Assembly: GCA_013140395.1 (NCBI GenBank)
Contig: JABFSY010000062.1
Coordinates: 1 to 5,107 of the forward strand
Length of the DNA stretch: 5,107 nt
Origin: Cyclobacteriaceae bacterium
GTDB taxonomy: Bacteria > Bacteroidota > Bacteroidia > Cytophagales > Cyclobacteriaceae
Direction of reading: 5' to 3'
Every line of letters starts with the position of its first letter. The first letter of the stretch is position 1. The position numbers and the translations under genes are program-made. The notes beneath the pieces were generated by a model. That model was given only the letters and a program-made list of their open reading frames with translations. It made no database searches and had not been told where the DNA came from. This document shows, piece by piece, positions 1 through 5,107 of the stretch.

Positions 1-168
1 AGTCACTAGACTCCACCCCACAAAAAAGAAGTCGACACAATTTTCATTGGCCAATCGAATAAGTGGATCTAGCTCTGATGGACTATCTACCTTATCCGGA
101 TCGACCAAAACGGCAATAGATTTTTTTCCGAGAGAACAGCTTTGCTCTAAACTTTTAAGTATCGCCAT
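1..168 (-). CDS. Geranylgeranylglyceryl-phosphate synthase family protein (PcrB-like), N-terminal 56 residues, cut by window edge
   Basis: Reading the minus strand from the ATG at 168-166 gives an open frame to the window edge. It contains KSIAVLVDPDKVD (residues 16-28) and then VDFFFVGWSLVT (45-56). The DPDK motif after strand 1, followed about 20 residues later by a hydrophobic strand ending in a G-x-S/T turn, is characteristic of the GGGP synthase/PcrB TIM-barrel family. Members join a polyprenyl diphosphate to sn-glycerol 1-phosphate in the cytoplasm; in Archaea this builds ether lipids, and in Bacteroidota the role is less clear. The start lies inside the preceding gene, overlapping its end by 14 nt, which suggests translational coupling at the end of an operon. 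One oddity is that the turn reads G51-W52-S, whereas family members usually have G-G-S/T. About three quarters of the protein is outside the window, so the substrate class cannot be judged. Confidence 0.85.
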   Translation of the reverse strand, partial: MAILKSLEQSCSLGKKSIAVLVDPDKVDSPSELDPLIRLANENCVDFFFVGWSLVT

Positions 169-547
169 TTTGCTGTTTTCTGTTTTTTAAGAACTCTGCC
201 AAGGCGTCTTTTGCCAGGTCGATCAGAACAATAGTAGCCGTGTCAGCTACCTTGGCACTGATTTGAGAGTACACGCTTGGTGTTTCGTCTTCCTCTTCTA
301 TTTCATCAGTCGGATTAGTCAATAAAGCTTTCGCTTTGGCTCTGTTTTTCTTTTTTTTTGAGGAGGAAAGTTGGCTTACCACAAAATAAGTGGCAGCCAG
401 AACGCCTCCAATAATCAAGGCGTTTTTTACCACCCTTTCTGTTTTATCCGACATTGATTTCATTTCCTTTTCAAGCGCTTTCTTGTGCCGATCGGATGTT
501 TCAATCAACCGTATTTTTTCCGGGTCTTGTGATTCCAATAGTTCCAT
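155..547 (-). CDS. Hypothetical single-pass membrane protein, 130 aa
   Basis: I do not recognise a named family. The protein has three parts. Residues 1-38 are a charged, helix-prone segment rich in Glu, Lys and Arg. Residues 40-60 are one membrane segment (NALIIGGVLAATYFVVSQL). A very basic stretch follows (SSSKKKKNRAKAKA, 61-74), then an acidic linker (EIEEEDE, 82-88) and a C-terminal amphipathic helix (92-122). The basic patch after the membrane segment suggests that side is cytoplasmic. I chose the ATG at 547-545, one base after the stop of the upstream holin-like gene and preceded by a purine-rich AGAAAGAGAAA. A longer reading from 592 would add 15 residues but overlap that gene by 44 nt. 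It sits between a holin-like membrane gene and a GGGP synthase gene, probably in one transcript. By layout it recalls YqjD/ElaB-type envelope proteins, but no homology can be claimed. Confidence 0.75.
   Translation of the reverse strand: MELLESQDPEKIRLIETSDRHKKALEKEMKSMSDKTERVVKNALIIGGVLAATYFVVSQLSSSKKKKNRAKAKALLTNPTDEIEEEDETPSVYSQISAKVADTATIVLIDLAKDALAEFLKNRKQQNGDT
351..359. repeat. Homopolymer T9 (A9 on the coding strand)
   Basis: Nine T in a row on the plus strand, next to a further five T at 345-349. On the coding strand this is TCA AAA AAA AAG AAA AAC, which encodes the Ser-Lys4-Asn patch just after the membrane segment of the 130-aa protein. Runs of this length are prone to polymerase slippage and to sequencing indels. 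The reading frame is intact as given. Confidence 0.9.
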
Positions 548-548
548 G

Positions 549-911
549 CTATTTCTCTTTCTGTTTGAGATGGTTCGCAAAATATTTTTCAAAAGCTGTG
601 CTTATTTGTTTTCTAAGCAAGAGGAAGAGAATGCATGGCAACCCGTACAATCCCGCGATGATCCAGTAGCCAATGTATGCTTCATGGAAGAAGCCATTCA
701 GGTAGTGCGCAAGCCCAACGCTCAGGAAAAGCAAGAACAAAAAAGCCAGCAGGAGTATGGAGCCGAGAACTAATCCACGAGCCAAAATTTTAGCTACTTC
801 TTCTCGCACTTCCATTTTAAGAAGAGCAGCTTGCGTTTCTACAAAGCCTGTCAAATGACTGAATAGATTATCAAGGCGTAAAAATTTAAATAGAGTGTCT
901 TTAATGTCCAT
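549..911 (-). CDS. Phage-holin-family (holin superfamily III-like) two-TM membrane protein, 120 aa
   Basis: The 120-residue protein begins with an amphipathic helix. It continues with VETQAALLKMEVREEVAK (24-41), the Q/E/K-rich helix that typically precedes the membrane hairpin in the Phage_holin_3_6/YqjE-like family. Two membrane segments follow at about 47-70 and 80-100, with a Gly/Tyr-rich turn between them, and a short basic tail (KQKEK) ends it. Despite the family name, most members are chromosomal inner-membrane proteins of unknown or stress-related role. No endolysin, spanin or other phage gene is nearby, so lysis is unlikely. The start is the ATG at 911-909, 38 nt after the biotin carrier stop, with no clear Shine-Dalgarno site, which is common in Bacteroidota. 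Its stop is one base from the start of the next membrane protein, so the two are probably co-translated. Family assignment rests on architecture and helix character. Confidence 0.75.
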   Translation of the reverse strand: MDIKDTLFKFLRLDNLFSHLTGFVETQAALLKMEVREEVAKILARGLVLGSILLLAFLFLLFLSVGLAHYLNGFFHEAYIGYWIIAGLYGLPCILFLLLRKQISTAFEKYFANHLKQKEK

Positions 912-949
912 TTAGCAAATATTGGTTAATGACATTCACAGTATTGCCA

Positions 950-1444
950 TCAAAACTCGACCAAGATGTGACCCTTTTCCACACTATCACCTTTTTTTAC
1001 GGTCACATTTTTTACCATACCATCGCCCGGTGATTTTAGAATGTTTTCCATTTTCATGGCCTCCAAAATTAGCAATGCATCCCCCGTTTTTACAAAGTCT
1101 CCTGCTTTAACTTTCAAATCGATGATTAAACCCGGCATCGGAGCTTTAATCTGACTTAGTTTATTGCTGTTAGTGGCAGCAATTCCCATTTTTTCAAGAA
1201 GCAAGTCAAACTTGTCCTTCAGTTTAACCGAATGGTTATTTCCGTTAATTTTAAGCGTAACTGTTTTGGAAGAGGAATCGATCTTCACTAACTCTGCCCG
1301 ATACGATTTATTATCATACAGGATGTGGTAGTGACCTTCTTCAATAGGAACAAGATCCCATTTCAATGGTTGGCCATCGACATAGGTGGTACCCTCGGAA
1401 GAAGTAAATTCAAAAGTGTGAGTTCCGATGGTTGCCTGCTGCAT
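950..1444 (-). CDS. Biotin carboxyl carrier protein / biotinyl-domain subunit of an acyl-CoA carboxylase, 164 aa
   Basis: The C-terminal 70 residues form a classic biotinyl/lipoyl domain. It contains IKAPMPGLI (99-107), GDFVKTGDALLILEAMKMEN (115-134) and a closing GDSVEKGHILVEF. Lys131 in EAMKM is the residue biotinylated by biotin protein ligase. The N-terminal ~80 residues are a beta-rich segment, as in the carrier portion of propionyl-/methylcrotonyl-CoA carboxylase alpha chains. A Pro-poor linker with TNSNKLS (91-97) joins the two parts. This layout fits the small stand-alone carriers of Bacteroidota rather than E. coli AccB, which has a long Ala/Pro linker. Such a carrier shuttles carboxyl groups between a biotin carboxylase and a carboxyltransferase in the cytoplasm. 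Neither partner is in this window, so the substrate (acetyl-, propionyl- or another acyl-CoA) cannot be decided. The 63-bp gap upstream may hold its own promoter. Confidence 0.93.
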   Translation of the reverse strand: MQQATIGTHTFEFTSSEGTTYVDGQPLKWDLVPIEEGHYHILYDNKSYRAELVKIDSSSKTVTLKINGNNHSVKLKDKFDLLLEKMGIAATNSNKLSQIKAPMPGLIIDLKVKAGDFVKTGDALLILEAMKMENILKSPGDGMVKNVTVKKGDSVEKGHILVEF

Positions 1445-1465
1445 AAGAATATCTTCTATTGACTA

Positions 1466-1497
1466 TAAAATTACGCCAATGTCAGGCATCTGCCAAA
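1466..1497 (-). promoter_or_regulatory. Candidate Bacteroidota-type promoter for the biotin carrier gene
   Basis: On the minus strand, in the gap after the antiporter, a TTTG (1497-1494) is followed after 20 nt by TAATTTTA (1473-1466). The Bacteroidota housekeeping consensus is TTG/TTTG, about 17-23 nt, then TAnnTTTG. The -7 element matches seven of eight positions, counting the two free ones, with the final G replaced by A. Transcription would start about 15-20 nt before the ATG at 1444. The region is AT-rich, so a chance match is possible. Confidence 0.35.
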
Positions 1498-1507
1498 TAC
1501 CTGTGTT

Positions 1508-2734
1508 TTACTTTTTTAGCACCCATTTCATTAAGGGGCCGCTAGTCATGCTGGTAACCAATGCCATAATGACCAAAGACACAAAAACACGTTCGCCAAT
1601 TAGTCCATTCTCCAATGCCACTAGACCCAAAATAATTTCCATAGCACCGCGTGCGTTCATACCAAATGAGGCGGCAATAGATTCCCGCCAGGAAAATCCG
1701 CCAAGCCGGGTACCCCATCCGCTGCCAATTATTTTTCCCGCGAACGCAATCGCAATAATGGCCATCGTCAACGCGAAGTCAAAATTGGCAATAAAATTAA
1801 CCTTGAGCCCAATGGCCACAAAAAAGAGTGGTGCAAAGATGTTGTTGATAAACTGATGAATAATCTCTTTGGCTCGTTCACTTAGATGCTCAGAGTCGCC
1901 AAGGGCAACACCGACAATGAACGCGCCAAACACAGCGTGTATTCCAATGTATTCGGTAAATGCCGCTCCTAAAAAGCAAAGAGCTAATGAGAGTGACAAG
2001 AGACCGCCTGGCCAGGCGAAATTCTTGTTTACCCAAGGCAATGCTCGGTTCATAACGCCACGGCCTATCGTTAACATGGCGACTGTAAATCCAATGGTAA
2101 GAAGTAAAGTATTTAAGATTGATATGTTTTGCTCTTTGCCGATCATGCCCAGCACGACCGAGAAGATTAACCAACCGACAATATCTGTGATCATCGCAGA
2201 AGAGATTACTAGCATACCCATTCTAGATTTGAGAATATTCAAATCCATTAAAATTCGAGCGATGACAGGTAGCGCTGTTATGGCCATTGAAGTACCCATG
2301 AAAAGAGAGTAGGCTAAATGGCGAGATGGGTCTGTACTCTCAAAAAACTCAGGATAGAAATACGGAAAAGTGAAGCCAAACATAAAGGGTATGATCAGGC
2401 CAAAAAAACTGGTATAGATGGCCTGTTTTCCTTGCTGTAGTACTATATGGAGATCGACTTCCAATCCGGCAATGAACAGTAACATTACCACGGCAATCTG
2501 TACAAAGCCATCTAGCACAAGCGATGAGGAGCCAACGGGGAACAATGTTTCAAACCAATCGGGCTGAATCATACCTAAGATAGTTGGACCCAGAATGAGC
2601 CCAGCGATAATTTCGCCCACTACGGCCGGTTGCTTCACTTTTCTTGCCAGCTCTGCAAATAGCCTTCCCACCAGCAACATCACACTAAGTTGCACGAGTA
2701 ACGCCATAATTTCCTGTTGGCTTAATTTGCTCAT
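1508..2734 (-). CDS. CPA2-family cation/proton antiporter (Kef/NapA-type membrane domain), 408 aa
   Basis: An integral membrane exchanger of the sodium/hydrogen exchanger superfamily, CPA2 branch, with about 12-13 hydrophobic segments. Landmarks in order are VVGEIIAGLILGPTILG (38-54), LLFIAGLEVDL (85-95), MGTSMAITALPVIARIL (146-162), AMITDIVGWLIF (180-191), HAVFGAFIVGVALGD (266-280), FAPLFFVAIGLKVNF (300-314), FAGKIIG (331-337) and GMNARGAMEIILG (358-370). Asp184 corresponds to the conserved ion-binding aspartate and Lys334 to the conserved TM lysine of the family. The residue before Asp184 is Thr, where NapA-like proteins have Asp, Kha1/CHX-like proteins often have Asn and KefC has Gln, so ion choice and stoichiometry are unclear. 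The protein ends right after the last membrane helix and lacks the RCK/TrkA-N domain of KefB/KefC. The start ATG overlaps the stop of the upstream stress-protein gene (ATGA), so the two are probably translationally coupled and may work together in K+ or Na+ and pH homeostasis. Confidence 0.93.
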   Translation of the reverse strand: MSKLSQQEIMALLVQLSVMLLVGRLFAELARKVKQPAVVGEIIAGLILGPTILGMIQPDWFETLFPVGSSSLVLDGFVQIAVVMLLFIAGLEVDLHIVLQQGKQAIYTSFFGLIIPFMFGFTFPYFYPEFFESTDPSRHLAYSLFMGTSMAITALPVIARILMDLNILKSRMGMLVISSAMITDIVGWLIFSVVLGMIGKEQNISILNTLLLTIGFTVAMLTIGRGVMNRALPWVNKNFAWPGGLLSLSLALCFLGAAFTEYIGIHAVFGAFIVGVALGDSEHLSERAKEIIHQFINNIFAPLFFVAIGLKVNFIANFDFALTMAIIAIAFAGKIIGSGWGTRLGGFSWRESIAASFGMNARGAMEIILGLVALENGLIGERVFVSLVIMALVTSMTSGPLMKWVLKK

Positions 2735-3585
2735 GTAGTCCGTGGATTAATTACTAATAAATGGCAGGGAAGGTTAGCAAAAATATACTCCAAATCGTGG
2801 GGGAAAACTCTATCTAAAAAAGAAAACCTTCGGGCGGGCGCCCCCACTACCAAAAGATCTGCCTTTTTGCGTTCCGCAAATCGAGCTAATTCATAGCCGG
2901 ATTTCCCCGACAACATTTTGATATTGACCTTTAGGTTGTCATGTGGAATGCGACTCAGTATTTTTTCTACCTCGTCAATTTCTTCACGTACCATGCCCTG
3001 CATACTCTCGTGGTACTCGCCTTCTGTGCATTGTTCGTTGGCGGAAAGGGCCAGTCCCAGCAGTTTCAGTTCGCGGGCGATATGAATCCATTGTGCATTT
3101 TCCATTTTGCCGAAGTAACAGGCGGCTTTTATCGCATCTTCTATATAGGGGCTGTCTTCAGCATTAACAACGATATTGTTCACAGGTGCCTTTTGTTCAT
3201 TGGGGTTTTGAATCATTAAGATAGAACAATTTGCTTTTCGCATGATCTTGCGCGCCACTGTGCCAATATAATTTTGTAGTAGGTTTTCCTGCTTCAACGC
3301 CCCAGCTATCAGCAAATCGATGCTTTCGGTATTACATATTTTCAAGATCTCTTTTACTGGATCACCTTCCCTCCAAAGCACCAGTGGCGTGAGCCCACAC
3401 ATTGGAACGGATTGAATCAGCTCGCTCATTTTTAATTCTTCTTGGGAGCCGTGGACACCAACGTGAACCAAAACTAATTGAGCGTTCAGCAAATTGGCTA
3501 ATCTGGACGCTTCTTTCAAAAGCGCCTTGGAAGTAGGAGAGAATCCAATAGCCAACCCGATTTTTTTAAAGTAACCACTCATCAT
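2731..3585 (-). CDS. Tandem-domain universal stress protein (UspA family), 284 aa
   Basis: Two USP (Rossmann-like alpha/beta) domains in tandem: residues 6-127 and about 135-280. Domain 1 starts KKIGLAIGFSPTSKALLKEA and includes IDLLIAGALK (89-98), then YIGTVARKIMRKANCSILMI (106-125). Domain 2 includes ADLLVVGAPARR (242-253) and ends FANLPCHLLVIN. Family members that bind ATP carry G-2x-G-9x-G(S/T). Domain 1 keeps G95 and G108-T109 but has Lys98 in place of the middle Gly, and domain 2 keeps only the first Gly (G248). Nucleotide binding is therefore uncertain, perhaps lost in domain 2. The frame begins with two ATGs in a row (3585 and 3582), either of which could be used. There is no strong Shine-Dalgarno site. 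The stop overlaps the antiporter start by 4 nt. USP genes beside transporter genes often encode regulatory partners of the transporter, and the same is inferred here. Confidence 0.9.
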   Translation of the reverse strand: MMSGYFKKIGLAIGFSPTSKALLKEASRLANLLNAQLVLVHVGVHGSQEELKMSELIQSVPMCGLTPLVLWREGDPVKEILKICNTESIDLLIAGALKQENLLQNYIGTVARKIMRKANCSILMIQNPNEQKAPVNNIVVNAEDSPYIEDAIKAACYFGKMENAQWIHIARELKLLGLALSANEQCTEGEYHESMQGMVREEIDEVEKILSRIPHDNLKVNIKMLSGKSGYELARFAERKKADLLVVGAPARRFSFLDRVFPHDLEYIFANLPCHLLVINPRTT

Positions 3586-3609
3586 CCGTCAAGTTAATAA
3601 AAGAACTAA

Positions 3610-3617
3610 CAATCATA
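3610..3617 (-). promoter_or_regulatory. Weak candidate -7 element for the stress protein-antiporter operon
   Basis: On the minus strand the divergent intergenic region holds TATGATTG, one mismatch from TAnnTTTG, 24 nt before the stress-protein ATG. No TTG/TTTG is found at a fitting distance upstream. This is offered as the best candidate in the region and is not a firm call. Confidence 0.2.
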
Positions 3618-3630
3618 CTCTTCTAATCCC

Positions 3631-3638
3631 TATTTTTG
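3631..3638 (+). promoter_or_regulatory. Candidate -7 promoter element for the histidine kinase gene
   Basis: TATTTTTG matches the Bacteroidota -7 consensus TAnnTTTG at every fixed position and lies 39 nt before the ATG at 3678. No clear TTG is seen 17-23 nt upstream. If real, transcription starts near 3643-3646, after the in-frame TTG at 3636, so translation must begin downstream at the ATG. Confidence 0.4.
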
Positions 3639-3677
3639 CCGTGCATTGCCAGACTAAAACAAGGGCTCCGCGAAGGC

Positions 3678-4973
3678 ATGGAATTTAAAAGAGTTATTAG
3701 AAACCTACTCATCGGCAACGACACATTTATAGCATCACGAGCGGAATATAAATCGGCCATTCTTCGCGCTCAGATGGCATTTGTGACAATCATTGTTTGT
3801 GCACTATATATTGTCATTGATGCCTCAAACGGAGTATCCAATTTTACGGGTTTTTATCTTCTTGGAATTTCAGTATCAGCTATCAGTGTTTTTTTAAACA
3901 GGCAAGCCCATTATCAGTCAACCAACTTTTTGCTATTGATTACCGCCAATTTTTTGACTTATATTTTTGCTTCAAACGATACCTATCGTGCAGGCACCTA
4001 TATTTATTTGATCGTTTGTTGCCTCTTGGCTTTTGCTCTGTATGGCTATAAACATAGAATAGCAGCAGTTCTGTTTTGTTTGGTTTCTATTGGGCTTTTT
4101 CTCCTTTCCTATGTGTACGAAGTTAAGATTCTTATACATACACCTGAAGAACAAAAATTGGTTTACGCGGAAGAGTACGTCAGAGTGAGTTTTATCACAA
4201 ATTTCTTGATTGCTCTTGTGTTGTGCTCCTTAATTCTTCATTTTCTATTGACGATTAACTTCCATTCTGAGAATGAAATTTTGGTAAAAAACGACTTGCT
4301 TTCAAAAACAAATCAGGAGTTAGACCGATTCGTGTACAGTGCTTCCCATGATTTGAAGGCTCCGCTTAGTTCTATGTTGGGATTGATCGAAATTGCGCAA
4401 CGAACGGATGACCCGGAAGAAATAAAAATGTGCCTAGGCATGATGCGGAGCCGAATCAACATACTGGATGACTTTATTCGGGAAATTATTGATTACTCAC
4501 GAAACGCCAGACTGGAGTTGAAGAAAGATAAATTCAGTTTGTTGGAGTTAACAAAGGAAGTAGTAGATGGACTCAAGTATGCTGAAGGTTTTGAGAACAT
4601 CTATCTCAAGTACAATATGTCTGCAGATTTGGAAGTTGAAACTGATCGTGCCAGACTTCGTGTGGTTTTGAGCAATCTAATTGGCAATTCACTTAAGTAT
4701 CACGATCCTGCCAAGGAAAATCCAAACGTTGAAATCTCCGCTGTTTCAACAAACAATCAACTTCGAATAGAAGTGCAAGACAATGGTGTTGGAATTTCTG
4801 AGGAACACAAGACTAAAATCTTTGACATGTTCTACCGCGCTTCAGAAATGTCGAAAGGCTCTGGTTTAGGCCTTTACATTGTGAGCGAGACGATTAAGAA
4901 ATTGAATGGCTCTATTAGCGTCACTTCAAAAGTGGGGCTCGGGTCAACCTTTCAAATTGTCATACCTTTATGA
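3678..4973 (+). CDS. Membrane sensor histidine kinase with six-TM N-terminal region, 431 aa
   Basis: The N-terminal ~190 residues contain six likely membrane segments (about 28-48, 55-73, 82-98, 106-123, 127-147 and 170-193). They have short loops and no recognised periplasmic sensor domain, which suggests sensing within or near the membrane. A short helix (197-217) leads to a HisKA-type dimerisation domain with the H-box YSASHDLKAPLSSMLG (220-235), where His224 is the expected phosphorylation site. The catalytic ATPase domain has the N-box NLIGNSLKYH (333-342), the G1 box DNGVG (368-372), the F-box IFDMFYRA (381-388) and the G2 box GSGLGLY (394-400), so all catalytic motifs are intact. I chose ATG 3678 over an in-frame TTG at 3636 because the 14 extra residues are not membrane-like and a promoter-like element overlaps the TTG. 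No receiver domain is fused and no response regulator is in the window, so the partner is unknown. It is transcribed divergently from the stress-protein operon. Confidence 0.93.
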   Translation: MEFKRVIRNLLIGNDTFIASRAEYKSAILRAQMAFVTIIVCALYIVIDASNGVSNFTGFYLLGISVSAISVFLNRQAHYQSTNFLLLITANFLTYIFASNDTYRAGTYIYLIVCCLLAFALYGYKHRIAAVLFCLVSIGLFLLSYVYEVKILIHTPEEQKLVYAEEYVRVSFITNFLIALVLCSLILHFLLTINFHSENEILVKNDLLSKTNQELDRFVYSASHDLKAPLSSMLGLIEIAQRTDDPEEIKMCLGMMRSRINILDDFIREIIDYSRNARLELKKDKFSLLELTKEVVDGLKYAEGFENIYLKYNMSADLEVETDRARLRVVLSNLIGNSLKYHDPAKENPNVEISAVSTNNQLRIEVQDNGVGISEEHKTKIFDMFYRASEMSKGSGLGLYIVSETIKKLNGSISVTSKVGLGSTFQIVIPL

Positions 4974-5005
4974 TAGGATATCGCATATACTAAAACTTAT
5001 TTCCG

Positions 5006-5107
5006 GTGGGATTGTCGTCTTTTGTTTCGGGGAGCCAAAAAATAGAATCAGAGGCGCAAAAACGCAAGATCATTCTGGGCGGGTACCTCATCCTGATGTA
5101 CATGTTC
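5006..5107 (+). CDS. Partial open frame, likely N-terminus of a membrane protein, cut by window edge
   Basis: This frame is open from just after a TAA at 4991-4993 to the window end. It reads SGSQKIESEAQKRKII (residues 7-22 from the GTG) and then a hydrophobic run, LGGYLILMYMF. A charged helix with a basic QKRK patch leading into a membrane segment is the same plan as the N-terminus of the kinase just upstream, so a second membrane sensor is plausible but unproven. The start is unclear. Possible codons are GTG 5006, TTG 5012 (after CCGGTGGGA) and ATG 5096, the last of which would fall inside the hydrophobic stretch. A GGGGAG at 5029-5034 sits 7 nt before an in-frame ATA at 5042. Another frame is also open here, so coding itself is uncertain. 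Confidence 0.45.
   Translation, partial: MGLSSFVSGSQKIESEAQKRKIILGGYLILMYMF

Noticed and set aside
390..773. Plus-strand open frame across the two small membrane genes
   Set aside because: It is antisense to two genes that fit tightly together with a one-base gap and has no recognisable features; a shadow frame.
549..911. Reading the holin-family gene as part of a phage lysis cassette or prophage
   Set aside because: No endolysin, spanin, structural phage gene or integrase is present; neighbours are metabolic and housekeeping genes, and chromosomal non-phage members of this family are common.
1483..1503. Inverted repeat just after the antiporter stop (CAGGTA / TGCCTG on the minus strand, 9-nt loop) as a terminator
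   Set aside because: The stem is only six pairs with one G-U, there is no T run directly after it, and it overlaps a candidate promoter; chance is likely.
1428..2312. Two long plus-strand open frames (1428-1856 and 1869-2312) opposite the antiporter
   Set aside because: They lie wholly antisense to a clearly conserved membrane protein, have Pro/Ile/Met-rich shadow composition and no domain motifs.
2941..3219. Plus-strand open frames within the stress-protein gene
   Set aside because: The opposite strand encodes an evident USP domain, and these frames have no supporting start context or motif.
3636..3677. Extended N-terminus of the histidine kinase from TTG 3636
   Set aside because: TTG overlaps a full TAnnTTTG match, the added 14 residues look like noncoding leader, and a normal ATG with a membrane-protein-like start follows at 3678.
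4978..5107. Alternative plus-strand frame reading ILKLISGGIVVFCFG, like a lipoprotein signal
   Set aside because: No usable start codon precedes it and the continuation (RGAKTQDHSGRVPHPDVHV) is rich in His, Pro and Arg, typical of a wrong frame.
1..5107. CRISPR array, insertion sequence, tRNA or rRNA
   Set aside because: No regularly spaced repeats, terminal inverted repeats with transposase, cloverleaf or rRNA-like stretch was seen on either strand.

Overview
The window looks like a chromosomal segment of a Bacteroidota bacterium, probably of the Cytophagales/Cytophagia type. The evidence is moderate GC, a bacterial-type geranylgeranylglyceryl-phosphate synthase, a small stand-alone biotin carrier protein, Bacteroidota-like promoter elements (TAnnTTTG) and A-rich leaders without strong Shine-Dalgarno sites. 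This placement is inferred from gene content and protein style, not from a database match.

From about 3585 down to base 1, six genes lie head to tail on the minus strand. In transcription order they are: a two-domain universal stress protein (2731-3585); a CPA2-type cation/proton antiporter (1508-2734), joined to it by an ATGA overlap; a biotin carboxyl carrier protein (950-1444), after a 63-bp gap that carries a candidate promoter; a holin-superfamily-III-like two-TM protein (549-911); a small single-TM protein of unknown function (155-547); and the first 56 codons of a GGGP synthase/PcrB-family enzyme (168 down to the window edge). The last three genes are packed with a 1-nt gap and a 14-nt overlap.

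On the plus strand, divergent from the stress protein, is a six-TM sensor histidine kinase (3678-4973) with no response regulator in view. After it, an open frame running off the right edge (about 5006-5107) looks like the N-terminus of another membrane protein, but it has no ordinary ATG start.

Functionally, the stress protein and antiporter form a plausible ion/pH-homeostasis pair, with the stress protein as a possible nucleotide-sensing partner. The biotin carrier serves an acyl-CoA carboxylase encoded elsewhere. The holin-like protein and the single-TM protein resemble, in layout only, the YqjE/YqjD type of envelope-stress membrane pair. No mobile element, CRISPR array, tRNA or rRNA was seen. 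The window appears to be mostly ordinary core genome, and nothing in it clearly amounts to a new defence or mobile system.
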